A stretch of DNA of 64,000 nucleotides from Nitrospira sp. CR1.2 (GCA_014055495.1 WIAG01000006.1:1-64000); one strand, 5' to 3'. Shown: positions 53,895-63,445, counted from the stretch's first letter. Numbers and translations are program-made. The notes: generated from the sequence alone by a model not told the origin.

Positions 53895-55694
53895 CTATTT
53901 GATGGCCACCGCTCGCACCTGCTTGTACGTTGTGATCCCCTGAAGGACTTTTTCGATACCGTCTTGGAGCAATGTCCTCATGCCTTCACTTTTGGCAAGA
54001 GCCGACAATTCACCCGTGCGAGTTCGCGCCTGAATCAACGCCTTCATGCGATCAGAGACCACCATGAGTTCATGAATAGGTACCCGCCCGCGATAGCCGC
54101 TGTGATTGCACGCCTCACACCCACGCCCACGGTACAGCATAAGCGACGTCTCTCCACCAGCGTGAACGCGCTCCCACTCTCCGGCGCCAAACGCCTGGAC
54201 TAACTCCTCATATTCGTCACGAGTGGACCGGTACGCCTCACGACAATTGGGGCAGATACGCTTGCACAACCGCATAGCCAACACACCTAGCATGGCATCA
54301 GAAAAATTGAAGGGATCACACCCCAAATCGAGCAATCGCACGACGGTTTCCACGGCGCTATTCGTATGGATGGTGCTGAAGACCAGATGTCCCGTCAGGG
54401 AGGCTTCAATAGCGATATCGGCCGTTTCCTTGTCCCGCATTTCTCCGATCATGATCACGTCCGGATCCGCCCGTAAAAACGCCCTCATGGTGGTTGCGAA
54501 TGTCAGGCCGATCTTCGGATGAACCTGTACCTGTCGTAAGCCGTCCTGCGTAATTTCGATCGGGTCTTCCGCCGTCCAGATCTTTCGTTCGTCCGTATTG
54601 ATCGATGCCAGAATAGCGTGCAAGGTCGTGGTCTTGCCCGATCCCGTCGGCCCTGCGCACAACACAATGCCGTGCGGCTTCCCGGCCAACGCGCTGACCA
54701 ACCGACGCGTTTGATCACTGAACTCAAGATCGTCAAGGCGCCGAGGCCCATTCGCACTCAAGAGCCGTATGACCACATCTTCATTAAACCCCGCGGTGGG
54801 GAGCGTCGCGACACGTAGTTCAATTTCCTGCCCAGTACTCAGTTTGAATCGAATCTTTCCATCCTGAGGCTTTCTCCTTTCTGCAATATCCAGACTGGCC
54901 ATGATTTTCACCCGAGACACAATCGCACGGCGATACGCAGCCGGAATCTTCATATAGGTAAAACAGCTGCCGTCGACGCGGAATCGCACCGCCGTTTCCT
55001 TCCGATCGGAATAGGGCTCGATATGGATATCGGAGGCGCCGCGGCGATACGCCTCCGCAATAATCTGGTTCGCCAGGCGAACAATGGCCGAATCGTTTTC
55101 CGTGATGGCCGCAATAGTCGCATTCTGCTGTTCTTCCAACTGGGCTTCACTCACCAGCTCACCAAGGATGTCATTGATCGGATCACCGACCTCTCGTCCG
55201 GACACCTCACCGAGGACACGCTCAATGTCGGCTCGCAGGCCGACACGGTAAGAGATCGCCTGCCCGGGAAATGCCCGCCGAATATCGAGGAGCTTATCGG
55301 AATCGTGAGGGTTGTCGATCAGCACATCGACGCCCGAGTTGTGACGACGGAGCGGAACCCAATGATTCATTCTCAGATAATCGAAGCTCAAATTTTTCAA
55401 TAGCTCACGCTCAACGACTATCTGTTCATCATAGTCAAGAAAGGGACACCGATAGAATTCGGCCAACGCGGCGCCGATGGCCGGTTTGGGGATTCGATAT
55501 CGATCCATGAGGCACGTGGCGACATCAAGCCGTTTGCGTACCGCTTCCGACAGAGCGACTGCCAGTTCCTCCTGCCGAAGGAACCCCTGTTGAACAAGCT
55601 GGTCATAACGGCCACGGCAGGGCATTTCCTGTGCACGTGAAACGGATTGATTTGCTCCTCTGAACGCCAGTGCGGGTACAGTTGCAGGATTCAT
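53895..55694 (-). CDS. pilB: type IV pilus assembly ATPase PilB/GspE
   Basis: About 599 residues. Order: N-terminal PilB/T2SSE_N domain, then the ATPase with Walker A AGPTGSGKTTTLHA, Asp box EDPIEITQDGLRQVQVH, Walker B MIGEMRDKETADIA and His box LVFSTIHTNSAVETVVRL, then the four-cysteine zinc motif CPNC ... CEAC. It powers pilus extension from the cytoplasmic side of the inner membrane. ATG 55694 (MNPATVPAL) with AAAGGA upstream is preferred to the longer frame. It sits between the two minor-pilin clusters. Confidence 0.93.
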   Translation of the reverse strand: MNPATVPALAFRGANQSVSRAQEMPCRGRYDQLVQQGFLRQEELAVALSEAVRKRLDVATCLMDRYRIPKPAIGAALAEFYRCPFLDYDEQIVVERELLKNLSFDYLRMNHWVPLRRHNSGVDVLIDNPHDSDKLLDIRRAFPGQAISYRVGLRADIERVLGEVSGREVGDPINDILGELVSEAQLEEQQNATIAAITENDSAIVRLANQIIAEAYRRGASDIHIEPYSDRKETAVRFRVDGSCFTYMKIPAAYRRAIVSRVKIMASLDIAERRKPQDGKIRFKLSTGQEIELRVATLPTAGFNEDVVIRLLSANGPRRLDDLEFSDQTRRLVSALAGKPHGIVLCAGPTGSGKTTTLHAILASINTDERKIWTAEDPIEITQDGLRQVQVHPKIGLTFATTMRAFLRADPDVIMIGEMRDKETADIAIEASLTGHLVFSTIHTNSAVETVVRLLDLGCDPFNFSDAMLGVLAMRLCKRICPNCREAYRSTRDEYEELVQAFGAGEWERVHAGGETSLMLYRGRGCEACNHSGYRGRVPIHELMVVSDRMKALIQARTRTGELSALAKSEGMRTLLQDGIEKVLQGITTYKQVRAVAIK

Positions 55695-55761
55695 CACACC
55701 AGTTCCTTTCTCACGATCTGCGGCTGAAATTCTACGGCATGGACGTGCACTTCCATGCGAG

Positions 55762-57249
55762 CTATAGTTTGGCCTGCCAACTGCCAGGCGCAACGAACAC
55801 CAGTGGCAGCCCCTGCACGAATCCCTCGCGAAGATCATGGTTGTACCAGACCTCTAACGTGTCCGATCCGTTGGTTCCATCCGCAATCGTGCCCTGCGCT
55901 ACCACTCCGCCATAAACCTTGACGTGCCCCGCATATCGCACGTCACCCGCCGCATACAACACACCCTGCAAATGGATGCCCGACAATTGCACGGGAATTC
56001 TCGCCCCAAGCGAGGGTTGGTCTTCAGGCGGTGGACTCAGCGCGGGAACGGCCCTTCCCGCTGGACCCGCCTTCCAGAACACATGGGCATTCACGATGAA
56101 AATGCCCTCCGCATAGTCCTGATCCAGCACTATCGAGCCCAAGTTATCGAGGCGAGGCGGCATTCCATCGAGCGTATCCACGAACACGAGCCCTCGATGA
56201 TCTCCTGGCCCTTTTGAGGCGAATACCTCCGATGCGGGGCGTCCTAATCCCGGCTGAATCACCCCGCCCGGATACAGCAACCCGTCCCGATCGATCCCAT
56301 ACCATTGACCAAACTGCATGGCCATTCGCTTTAACGCTTCATACTCCCACTGATCCACCTGAACACCGGGGATCGGTTCCTGATGAGCCTGCACATTCAA
56401 TGGCACATCCGGCCAGGCTTCGGCAGGGAGTTGGGCAAACCTCGCTTCTCCCCCGATCTTGATGTTGAGCCACCGATCGATGCGTTGCCCCATCTCGCCA
56501 TAAGCCTGCCCCGTTACCGGCGCAAGGGCACTCTTCACCGGCACCTCGCTCGGCTTTGGAAACTGAGCCGGGCCACGAACGATCATCTCCCCCCAGTGGG
56601 CAAACACAACGCCGAGGCTCGATTCACCCAACTGATGCCCTAGCGCACCGCTCTGCAAGGGAGCATGCAGGGCCGGAACGGTATAGGCTCCGAATTCCAC
56701 GGACACTGTTTTCGTTACCCGAGCAGCGTGGCCGGCCCCTGCCGTCACCTCCACCGTACACAGCAACCCGGGTCGCGTCGCCCCGTACACTCGTAGTTTG
56801 AGAATCTTGGCCAACCCCTTGAGGGACTTAAACCACCCCGTTTGGGGATCGTTCAACAAGTAGTCGTGCTGAGGATTAGCCGCATCGAAGACTAGGTCTG
56901 GCTGAGTAACGGTTCCCACGAACTGGGCACGCCCCTGCGCGTCGAAATATGAGGGATCGCCCTGTGCAGTGACGAATCGCTTCCTGAACCATGTCGTCCC
57001 GACCTCCTGCGGCACAAGCGACGGATCGTGAAACCATCCCATCGCGACATCAACAGCCGATTCCGCCGCGTGATGGGCGAGGCGCTCTTCCTGCAGAACG
57101 CTGGCCCCGACAACCTCTTGTCCAGCGAGATGCATGGAGGTCATCCCCAACAGCGTCAACAAACACACCACCATCAACACCGCCAACAAGGCGATCCCAC
57201 GCTCATCCTGCTGTGTACCCACAATTCGCTGCCCATTGCTCCTGTTCAT
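55762..57249 (-). CDS. long PilX-N domain pilus protein
   Basis: 495 residues, about twice the size of usual PilX pilins. The N-terminus has DERGIALLAVLMVVCLLTLL and SMHLAGQEVVGASVLQEERLAHHAAESAV, the PilX_N helix pattern. The long remainder is beta-rich and ends in a repeating-turn region (LSGIHLQGVLYAAGDVRYAGHVKVYGG) resembling the terminal domain of large pilus-tip proteins. It is the last gene of the second minor-pilin cluster. It may cap or decorate the pilus; that is inference. No cysteine cluster. Confidence 0.8.
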   Translation of the reverse strand: MNRSNGQRIVGTQQDERGIALLAVLMVVCLLTLLGMTSMHLAGQEVVGASVLQEERLAHHAAESAVDVAMGWFHDPSLVPQEVGTTWFRKRFVTAQGDPSYFDAQGRAQFVGTVTQPDLVFDAANPQHDYLLNDPQTGWFKSLKGLAKILKLRVYGATRPGLLCTVEVTAGAGHAARVTKTVSVEFGAYTVPALHAPLQSGALGHQLGESSLGVVFAHWGEMIVRGPAQFPKPSEVPVKSALAPVTGQAYGEMGQRIDRWLNIKIGGEARFAQLPAEAWPDVPLNVQAHQEPIPGVQVDQWEYEALKRMAMQFGQWYGIDRDGLLYPGGVIQPGLGRPASEVFASKGPGDHRGLVFVDTLDGMPPRLDNLGSIVLDQDYAEGIFIVNAHVFWKAGPAGRAVPALSPPPEDQPSLGARIPVQLSGIHLQGVLYAAGDVRYAGHVKVYGGVVAQGTIADGTNGSDTLEVWYNHDLREGFVQGLPLVFVAPGSWQAKL

Positions 57250-57270
57250 GCGTTTCTTCCTTCTTCCTGG

Positions 57271-58047
57271 TTACATCCGAATCGCGATGTCTCTCGAAAG
57301 CACCAATCCTTTCGTCCCTACCCCCATCGTCACTTCGACTCGCACTACCTCTCGCATATCTTCCGTCACCCTTCCGTCCCTGTCGAAATAGCGCAGCTGA
57401 AACTGACGTACATCGCCCAACAGCGTACTCACCCCACCATCCACCTCGCGCATCACTCGCAGCAGTCCATCTCCTTGAGGTTTCACGTAGTAGTGCACGC
57501 GATTGAGTAGAAAAACGGCGCTATGGATCTGAAACTGCTCAGTTGGCGGAGCGACGAGCGTCAACACATGCTTCCTGCCGTCCGAGGCCAGTTGATGCCA
57601 AGCACAGTGCGTCGCTGAACACAGCACAATCTGCTTTCCTCTTGGCCAATCGGTGCCATCCTCCACCATCAGGTCCTGCAGACCGGGGCTCGCACTCTGC
57701 GTCAGGGTGGTCGCAGCACTCCCTAAATTCGCGAAGAACTCCGCTTCATTCGTGTTCGCTTTGAGAAACGGCGCCTCGCCACCCAACACCCCGCCTGCAG
57801 CCAAACGTAGCTCGCTGCACAGCACATCCATCCCCAGCCGCAATTCTTGGTTGCCGATCATCGAGACCTGCTGGTGGCTCAACCGAGCACCATAAGCCGC
57901 AGCGGCCTGGATCGCAGCTGCAATCCCCACAGTGCTGATTACTAAGGCGATGAGCAGTTCAATGAGGCTGATTCCGGCCGAACCAAGACGCTGGATCGCC
58001 TTTGCTTGCACTAAGGAACTCGGCCAGTGTTTTGCCGCGTTCATCAT
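57271..58047 (-). CDS. PilW-type minor pilin (second set)
   Basis: 258 residues. Prepilin-like region GSAGISLIELLIALVISTVG with Glu at +5, then LGMDVLCSELRLAAGG, a PilW-like helix. Start overlaps the stop of the PilV-type gene (ATGA). Together with the FimT, PilV and long PilX-type genes it forms a second, complete tip set, probably giving a different pilus tip. Residue +1 is Ile rather than Phe. Confidence 0.83.
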   Translation of the reverse strand: MMNAAKHWPSSLVQAKAIQRLGSAGISLIELLIALVISTVGIAAAIQAAAAYGARLSHQQVSMIGNQELRLGMDVLCSELRLAAGGVLGGEAPFLKANTNEAEFFANLGSAATTLTQSASPGLQDLMVEDGTDWPRGKQIVLCSATHCAWHQLASDGRKHVLTLVAPPTEQFQIHSAVFLLNRVHYYVKPQGDGLLRVMREVDGGVSTLLGDVRQFQLRYFDRDGRVTEDMREVVRVEVTMGVGTKGLVLSRDIAIRM

Positions 58048-58571
58048 GATAATGCGTGCAGGCCGACATAGCGCGGATTGGCCCGAACCGTGCGAACCCG
58101 CACCTCACGTTCCTGTCCCCTCACCGTCCGGAAGATTGCTCGCGCTTCAATAGTTGCGAGACTGGCGGTGTCGGGCTGTCGGCCACGATTAAATTCCACC
58201 GTCCACACCAACCGAATGTTTGAGCGCGTCATGCTTGCCGTAAAGATTCCATCTCCACTCGTCAGGTCCTCCTGTGTTCCGTCGTCACGCATGACCGATT
58301 CCGCCGTCCCGTCTTGATCCAAGTCATCCGTCAGTAACTGTTGCCACGGGAGGCTGCGCTTCTGCTCCACCCGAGACTCCACCAGCGCCAGTGCCGTCGT
58401 CGTCAGCGCCCCGCGCTGAAGGCCTTGCTGCGCCCACTCACACATCGCAATCGTTCCTATCACACCGATGGAGAGCACCACCAAGGCCACCATACTCTCG
58501 ACCAGGGTGAATCCGCCTATTCCCTTCACCGTAACACCGTGCTTCAGGATCCTCACCATCACAGGGTTCAT
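58044..58571 (-). CDS. PilV-type minor pilin (second set)
   Basis: 175 residues. Prepilin motif GIGG before FTLVESMVALVVLSIGVIGT with Glu at +5. A calcium-loop-like DDLDQDGTAE lies near residue 82. The gene overlaps its neighbours on both sides by four bases (ATGA), so the set is translationally coupled. PilV-type is assigned by order and helix, with GspI as an alternative. Confidence 0.83.
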   Translation of the reverse strand: MNPVMVRILKHGVTVKGIGGFTLVESMVALVVLSIGVIGTIAMCEWAQQGLQRGALTTTALALVESRVEQKRSLPWQQLLTDDLDQDGTAESVMRDDGTQEDLTSGDGIFTASMTRSNIRLVWTVEFNRGRQPDTASLATIEARAIFRTVRGQEREVRVRTVRANPRYVGLHALS

Positions 58572-59005
58572 GACACCACCACCCGTCCCGTCAGACTTAC
58601 CGTGAGCTGGTGTATCACCCGGTGCGAATCGACCAGCACCATGGTCGTGGCCGTTGCCGAGCGTCCACTCGGCTGAAAGACGATTTCGGGGCGCGTACTC
58701 ATTGAGTCGACGACCGTCCCTGTTCGTCCAAACTCATAGCGACGAAGCGCGCGCTGGTCACAGTCCATGCATTCAGTCCTCAACTCGGACTGCTCCGCGT
58801 TCACCACCACTCGAACACGCTCATGCCGCGCCATCGCCAGCTGTCTGGCCATACGCAATTCAGACGCAATTTCGGTCACCGCCGCACGTTGCCGATGTTT
58901 GGCCACCAACGCCGCCCAGGCAGGCACGCTTAACCCCATCATCACGGCCAACACCGCGAGCACCACACACAGTTCCACCAGAGTCACTCCACGTTCATTC
59001 ATACC
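58568..59005 (-). CDS. GspH/FimT-type minor pilin (second set)
   Basis: About 145 residues with a very short leader: MNERG before VTLVELCVVLAVLAVMMGLS, Glu at +5. The body ASELRMARQLAMARHERVRV fits GspH/FimT. ATG 59005 has an AAAGGAG site 7 bases upstream; the longer frame to 59062 has none. It heads the second minor-pilin operon. Confidence 0.85.
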   Translation of the reverse strand, partial: GMNERGVTLVELCVVLAVLAVMMGLSVPAWAALVAKHRQRAAVTEIASELRMARQLAMARHERVRVVVNAEQSELRTECMDCDQRALRRYEFGRTGTVVDSMSTRPEIVFQPSGRSATATTMVLVDSHRVIHQLTVSLTGRVVVS

Positions 59006-59293
59006 CACTCCTTTCGTCGAGCGCGTAGAGCGATTCCAAGTTCCATGCCGTTGCCTGGCCACACGTCACGCGAAGGACGACGGTACCGCCGTCCTCGCAG
59101 AACACCACGGGAACATGCCGGGATTTTCAGAAACGACGGACGGCTGGACGTCCACCACCACCGGAACCCACCGCAGGCAGCAGGCAGGTACAATTGTGAA
59201 CTGTTCCCAATCAGATACAGGCCCACATCGATTCAGATACAGGAGATGACTTGACGAATGCCTGGGAACTGGCTCTGCAAGCCAGCTCACGGG
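59006..59293. other. intergenic stretch with hairpin, between pilD and second pilin set
   Basis: A 22-base near-perfect palindrome (AGGACGACGGTACCGCCGTCCT, one mismatch) lies at 59074-59095, about 70 bases upstream of the second pilin operon start. It could be an operator or leader hairpin. No ORF is supported elsewhere in the stretch. Confidence 0.4.
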
Positions 59294-60070
59294 TTATGAT
59301 TGAGGAATGGCGATCAGAGACCAATACCAATCGAGGAGCGGCTGATGAAACAGGAGCGCCAGGAGAGAGCCTGCGGCAAGGAAGGGGCCGAAAGGGATAT
59401 ACTGATCACGACGCATGATTCCAAGAGCGATCAGCCCAACACCAACAGCGGAGCCAAGAAATGATCCGATCATAATGGCCAACAATACCGGCTTCCATCC
59501 GATAAATGCGCCGACCATGGCCATCAGTTTGATATCACCGCCTCCCATGCCCTCTTTTCCAAACACATACGGGCTCACCCACGCCAACGCCCAGAGGAGC
59601 CCTCCACCCAGGAGCATGCCAAACAACGAGTCCACCAAACCGATGGGCAGAATCACAGCGGCACAGAGCAGTCCGATGACGATGCCCGGCAACGTCACCG
59701 CATCGGGAATCATCGTGTATGAAAGGTCGGTTCCGGTAATGACGATCAGCGCGGAGAACAAGCCTGCGTAGACATAGGCCTCCCCCGCAAATCCAAATAT
59801 CCAAAACATTGCCAGATACCCGAGGGCATTCGCGGCCTCCACCAACGGATATCGGATCGCGATAGGCACTCCGCAAGCGCGGCACCGCCCCCGCAAGGCC
59901 AGATAGCTCACGATCGGAATATTGTCGTAGATCGCAATCGGCTTCTCACAGAATGGGCAGCGAGAGGCGGGCCATGCCACGGACTCTTCACGCGGCAATC
60001 GATGGATGCACACATTGAGAAAGCTGCCGATGACGGCCCCGAACAAGAACACGATCACATATGACATCAT
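59294..60070 (-). CDS. pilD: prepilin leader peptidase / N-methyltransferase PilD
   Basis: About 258 residues, largely hydrophobic with about eight helices. The N-terminal domain has the two CxxC zinc pairs (SRCPFCEKPI and CRACGVPI), and the peptidase aspartates lie in GTDLSYTMIPD and KEGMGGGDIKLM. It cuts the short leaders of all the prepilins here and methylates the new N-terminus. Start is ATG 60070 or 60067; no strong ribosome-binding site. A TATAAT -10 lies on this strand at 60126-60121, about 50 bases upstream. Confidence 0.94.
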   Translation of the reverse strand: MMSYVIVFLFGAVIGSFLNVCIHRLPREESVAWPASRCPFCEKPIAIYDNIPIVSYLALRGRCRACGVPIAIRYPLVEAANALGYLAMFWIFGFAGEAYVYAGLFSALIVITGTDLSYTMIPDAVTLPGIVIGLLCAAVILPIGLVDSLFGMLLGGGLLWALAWVSPYVFGKEGMGGGDIKLMAMVGAFIGWKPVLLAIMIGSFLGSAVGVGLIALGIMRRDQYIPFGPFLAAGSLLALLFHQPLLDWYWSLIAIPQS

Positions 60071-60186
60071 GAGCAAGCTCGCAGCAACCGACCTCGGACG
60101 GGTCTTCTCAGCAACAGAAAATTATACGTATTGAAACCTAATATAATAAGACCAGAAACGCCAGAGCTATCAGCCGGCGCTTTTCA

Positions 60187-60216
60187 TTTACAAACGCCAG
60201 AGGCGCTGCGTATAAT
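60187..60216 (+). promoter_or_regulatory. sigma70-type promoter for the LuxR-type gene
   Basis: TTTACA (60187-60192) and a perfect TATAAT (60211-60216) with an 18-base spacer, about 70 bases before the ATG at 60288. One mismatch to the -35 consensus. Motif match only. Confidence 0.6.
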
Positions 60217-60287
60217 CCGGCATCGATTTGGGCACGGGAGGTCGCAGACCTCAATCTGTGAATTGCCTTTACCCGAAGTGGAGCTAG

Positions 60288-60578
60288 ATGTACATGTCGA
60301 CAGCCGCCAGGACCACCAAGAGTCGAACCAAAGCCGTAGTCGCTGATCCGATTATCCTCCCTCGCAAACGACGCCCGGAAGCGCTGACCACCCGGGAGCA
60401 AGAAATTCTTGAGCTCATCTGGACCGGATTTAAGAACAAGGAAATCGCGCAGCGCCTCAAAATCAGCGTCAAAACCGTTGAGGCCCATCGGGCCAACATG
60501 ATGAAGAAGATCCGGGTCTCCAATACCGCCCAACTGCTCAAGGCTGCCATTCAAGGGAAAATGTTGAAGCTCCGCTAA
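60288..60578 (+). CDS. stand-alone LuxR-type HTH transcriptional regulator
   Basis: 96 residues. After a basic N-terminal segment (about 1-30) it holds a single GerE/LuxR DNA-binding domain: LTTREQEILELIWTGFKNKEIAQRL and KTVEAHRANMMKKIRVSNTAQL. There is no receiver or autoinducer domain, so activity is presumably set by expression or partners. GGAG lies five bases before the ATG. It is divergent from pilD and convergent with the TrmH-type gene. Confidence 0.9.
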   Translation: MYMSTAARTTKSRTKAVVADPIILPRKRRPEALTTREQEILELIWTGFKNKEIAQRLKISVKTVEAHRANMMKKIRVSNTAQLLKAAIQGKMLKLR

Positions 60579-60588
60579 CCCGGCCACC

Positions 60589-61365
60589 TTACACCGTTCC
60601 GCCCCTCCCCTCTCGACGCTGGCGCACCGCTTCATAGAGGACGATGGCTGCCGAAGCCGAAACATTCAGGGAACTGACTTTCCCCAACATGGGAATCTGT
60701 GCCGCGTCATCACAGGCAGCACGAACACCGGGACGCACGCCCTTCCCCTCTCCCCCAAACACCAATGCAATGGGGCCTCGAAAGTCGAGCTGTGTATACG
60801 ACTTCGGAGCCTCAGCATCCAACGCGTACACCCAGACGCCCGTGCTCTGAAGACGCTCAATCCATCGCGACAGGTTTGATACACGGCCTACGGGGATATG
60901 GTCGACGGCCCCGGCTGAAGCCTTGGCGACCACACTGGTCAACCCCACCGCACGACGTTCCGGAATGAATACGCCCTGGGCCCCTGAGGCGTCAGCCGTT
61001 CGGAGAATCGCGCCTAAGTTATGCGGATCCTCAACCCCGTCCAGCAGAACCAGCAGCGGAGTGTGGCCGGCCGCCAGAGCGGAAGCGAGGATATCCTCAG
61101 GTTCCGCATAGGGTTTCGCGGCCACCAACCCGACGACACCCTGATGGTGGCCACCTGGAACAAGGCGATCCAGTGCCGCGCGGGGCTCGACATACACTGG
61201 GACCCGCCGTTCCCTGGCCAAGCGCACGATTTCGCCGAACTGCCGATCGGTCCCCAGCACTGACAACCGTTGAAGCGGACGAGCCCCGGCGCGGAGCGCC
61301 TCGCGCACGGCATGGAGACCGTAAATCAGCTCCGGGGAATTATCGCTTCCAGCGGCTGGTGCCAT
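60589..61365 (-). CDS. rlmB: TrmH-family 23S rRNA 2'-O-methyltransferase (RlmB-like)
   Basis: About 258 residues. An N-terminal substrate-binding domain (ELIYGLHAVREALRAGARP) is followed by the SPOUT domain with DGVEDPHNLGAILRTADASG, LVFGGEGKGVRPG and MLGKVSSLNVSASAAIVLYEA, the trefoil-knot SAM site. RlmB methylates G2251 of 23S rRNA in E. coli. ATG 61365 has GAGG nine bases upstream and lies within the 3' end of cysS, so the two are coupled. Confidence 0.9.
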   Translation of the reverse strand: MAPAAGSDNSPELIYGLHAVREALRAGARPLQRLSVLGTDRQFGEIVRLARERRVPVYVEPRAALDRLVPGGHHQGVVGLVAAKPYAEPEDILASALAAGHTPLLVLLDGVEDPHNLGAILRTADASGAQGVFIPERRAVGLTSVVAKASAGAVDHIPVGRVSNLSRWIERLQSTGVWVYALDAEAPKSYTQLDFRGPIALVFGGEGKGVRPGVRAACDDAAQIPMLGKVSSLNVSASAAIVLYEAVRQRREGRGGTV

Positions 61366-62800
61366 CTGGCCGATCCTCAATCGTCACGCCCTGGGACGCC
61401 AACTCGGCTCTGAGCTGGTCGGCAAGCTTGTAATTCTTAGATTGTTTCGCGGCGAGCCGCGCAGCAATCTTCGCACCGATCTCCTCATCCGACAGGCCCG
61501 CCTTCTCGCCAGCAGATGTCCCTGAAGCGGTCCGCTTCGGCTGGCTCTTGAACTGCCAGTCGTCGGATTGCAGGAGACCCAGCACCGCACCCACTCTCCG
61601 AAACTCTTCTCTAACGAGGCGACGCGTGTCACCGGACAATCCGGCATCGAGCGCCTTATTGGTATCCCCGCGTAGCTTTTGCAGAGCAGCGACAGCGCTG
61701 GGCGTATTGAGATCGTCATCCATGGCATCGACAAAGGCCTGCCGCGCTCGCCCCATTGTCTCGCGCAACGGCAGATCGGCACTTCCCCGATCAGGAGCCG
61801 TCTCCTTGAGTCGGTCGAAAAGATCGTAGAATCCGTTGAGGGCATTCTTCGCTTCCGCCAGACTTTGATCGGAAAAGTCCAACGGACTGCGATAGTGCGT
61901 GGAGAGCAGAAAGTACCGCAACATCTCCCCCGTGACGGCATCGGGCCATTCAGACTTGTCGAAAATTTCGCGAATGGTAAAGAAATTCCCCAAGGACTTG
62001 GACATCTTCTCTTGATTGATCTGCACAAAGCCGTTGTGCACCCAATACCGCGCGAATTCTTTACCGGTCGCTCCGCACGATTGCGCGATCTCGTTCTCAT
62101 GATGCGGGAAGATCAAATCCATCCCGCCGCCGTGAATGTCGAAGGTTTCGCCAAGGTGTCGCATCGCCATCGCCGAGCATTCGATATGCCAGCCTGGGCG
62201 ACCGGGACCCCACGGGCTGTCCCAAGATGGTTCACCGGGCTTGCTTCCCTTCCACAGGGCAAAATCCATGGGGTGACGTTTGCGTTCATCTACGTCCACA
62301 CGCGCGCCCGCCTGTAAATCATCCATCTTGCGCTTGGAGAGGCGACCATACACCGGGTACCGATCCACTTGGAAATAGACATCCCCTTCGACACGATAGG
62401 CCATTCCCTTGGCCACCAAGATCTCTACCAGGGCGATGATGTCGGCGATGTGCGCCGTCGCCCTCGGCTCAAGGGTCGCCCGTCGAACCCCGAGCTTGTC
62501 CATATCGTCGTAGTACGCCTGGATGTACGTGGTCGTGATACGCTCGCAACTGACCCCTTGTTCATTGGCGCGCTTGATGATCTTGTCATCGACATCGGTG
62601 AAGTTCTTGGCAAACTCTACGGCCAAGCCGGAGTATTCCAGGTACCGGCGCAACACATCGAAGACCAACGCACTGCGGGCATGCCCGATATGGCAATAAT
62701 CGTAGACCGTGACTCCGCACACATACATGCGGACCTTCCCTGGCACCATTGGTTCAAACAGGTCTTTGTTGCCGGTCAGCGTATTGTAGACACGTAACAT
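61340..62800 (-). CDS. cysS: cysteinyl-tRNA synthetase
   Basis: 486 residues, the usual length. Class I signature CGVTVYDYCHIGHARSALVF (HIGH), zinc ligands including HIECSAM, and KMSKSLGNF are all present. It charges tRNA-Cys in the cytoplasm. The C-terminal DALR-like part is followed by a helical tail. The gene overlaps rlmB at its 3' end and lies nine bases after the DedA gene. Confidence 0.97.
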   Translation of the reverse strand: MLRVYNTLTGNKDLFEPMVPGKVRMYVCGVTVYDYCHIGHARSALVFDVLRRYLEYSGLAVEFAKNFTDVDDKIIKRANEQGVSCERITTTYIQAYYDDMDKLGVRRATLEPRATAHIADIIALVEILVAKGMAYRVEGDVYFQVDRYPVYGRLSKRKMDDLQAGARVDVDERKRHPMDFALWKGSKPGEPSWDSPWGPGRPGWHIECSAMAMRHLGETFDIHGGGMDLIFPHHENEIAQSCGATGKEFARYWVHNGFVQINQEKMSKSLGNFFTIREIFDKSEWPDAVTGEMLRYFLLSTHYRSPLDFSDQSLAEAKNALNGFYDLFDRLKETAPDRGSADLPLRETMGRARQAFVDAMDDDLNTPSAVAALQKLRGDTNKALDAGLSGDTRRLVREEFRRVGAVLGLLQSDDWQFKSQPKRTASGTSAGEKAGLSDEEIGAKIAARLAAKQSKNYKLADQLRAELASQGVTIEDRPDGTSRWKR

Positions 62801-62809
62801 GGTCCGTCA

Positions 62810-63445
62810 TTACTCCAGAGACGCACGGCGCTTCGGCCAGTGTGACCAGAGAAAGTACCCGAGGCCCACAGCAAGACACAAGCCGATCACCAGATCCGCA
62901 TGATGGAAATACTGATGCAACTGATTCCAGTGCTCCCCCATCTTCAATCCCACATACGCTAACGCATAACAAAAGGGCATCGCGCCGACAAAGGAATAGA
63001 GCACGAACTTTGTCACGTCCATTCGCGCAATGCCCGCTGGAAGGGAGATGAATGTTCGCACCACCGGCAAGAGCCGGCCGATCAACACCGCAGCCTCGCC
63101 ATGTTTAGCAAACCAACGGTCGGCCAAATCGACGTCATGCGGGGAAATGAGTACATACCGACCGTACCGCTCGACAAACGGTCGGCCACCCCATACCCCC
63201 ACATAGTAGGCGACCAGCGACCCGAGCACATTCCCGATCGCGCCGGCCAGCGTCACGCCCAGCAAGGAAAATTGTCCGGTGGAGACCAGGTAGCCGGAGA
63301 AGGGCATAATGATTTCACTCGGTAGGGGAATGCAGGCACTTTCGATCGCCATCGTCATCACGATGCCGGTGTAGCCGAACGTCGAAATCGTCGCAATGAC
63401 AAATCGACCGAGCACCTCAATTAACCATTCGATCAGGCCGCTCAT
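62810..63445 (-). CDS. DedA family membrane protein
   Basis: About 211 residues with five to six membrane helices. Family motifs: ESACIPLPSEIIMPFSGYLV, GAIGNVLGSLVAYYVGVWGG, FAKHGEAAVLIGRLLPVVRTFISLPAG (the conserved Gly-Arg-xx-Pro-xx-Arg). DedA proteins act as lipid-carrier flippase-like transporters, including undecaprenyl phosphate recycling. The ATG at 63445 overlaps the surE stop (ATGA). The long frame to 63643 is spurious. Confidence 0.92.
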   Translation of the reverse strand: MSGLIEWLIEVLGRFVIATISTFGYTGIVMTMAIESACIPLPSEIIMPFSGYLVSTGQFSLLGVTLAGAIGNVLGSLVAYYVGVWGGRPFVERYGRYVLISPHDVDLADRWFAKHGEAAVLIGRLLPVVRTFISLPAGIARMDVTKFVLYSFVGAMPFCYALAYVGLKMGEHWNQLHQYFHHADLVIGLCLAVGLGYFLWSHWPKRRASLE

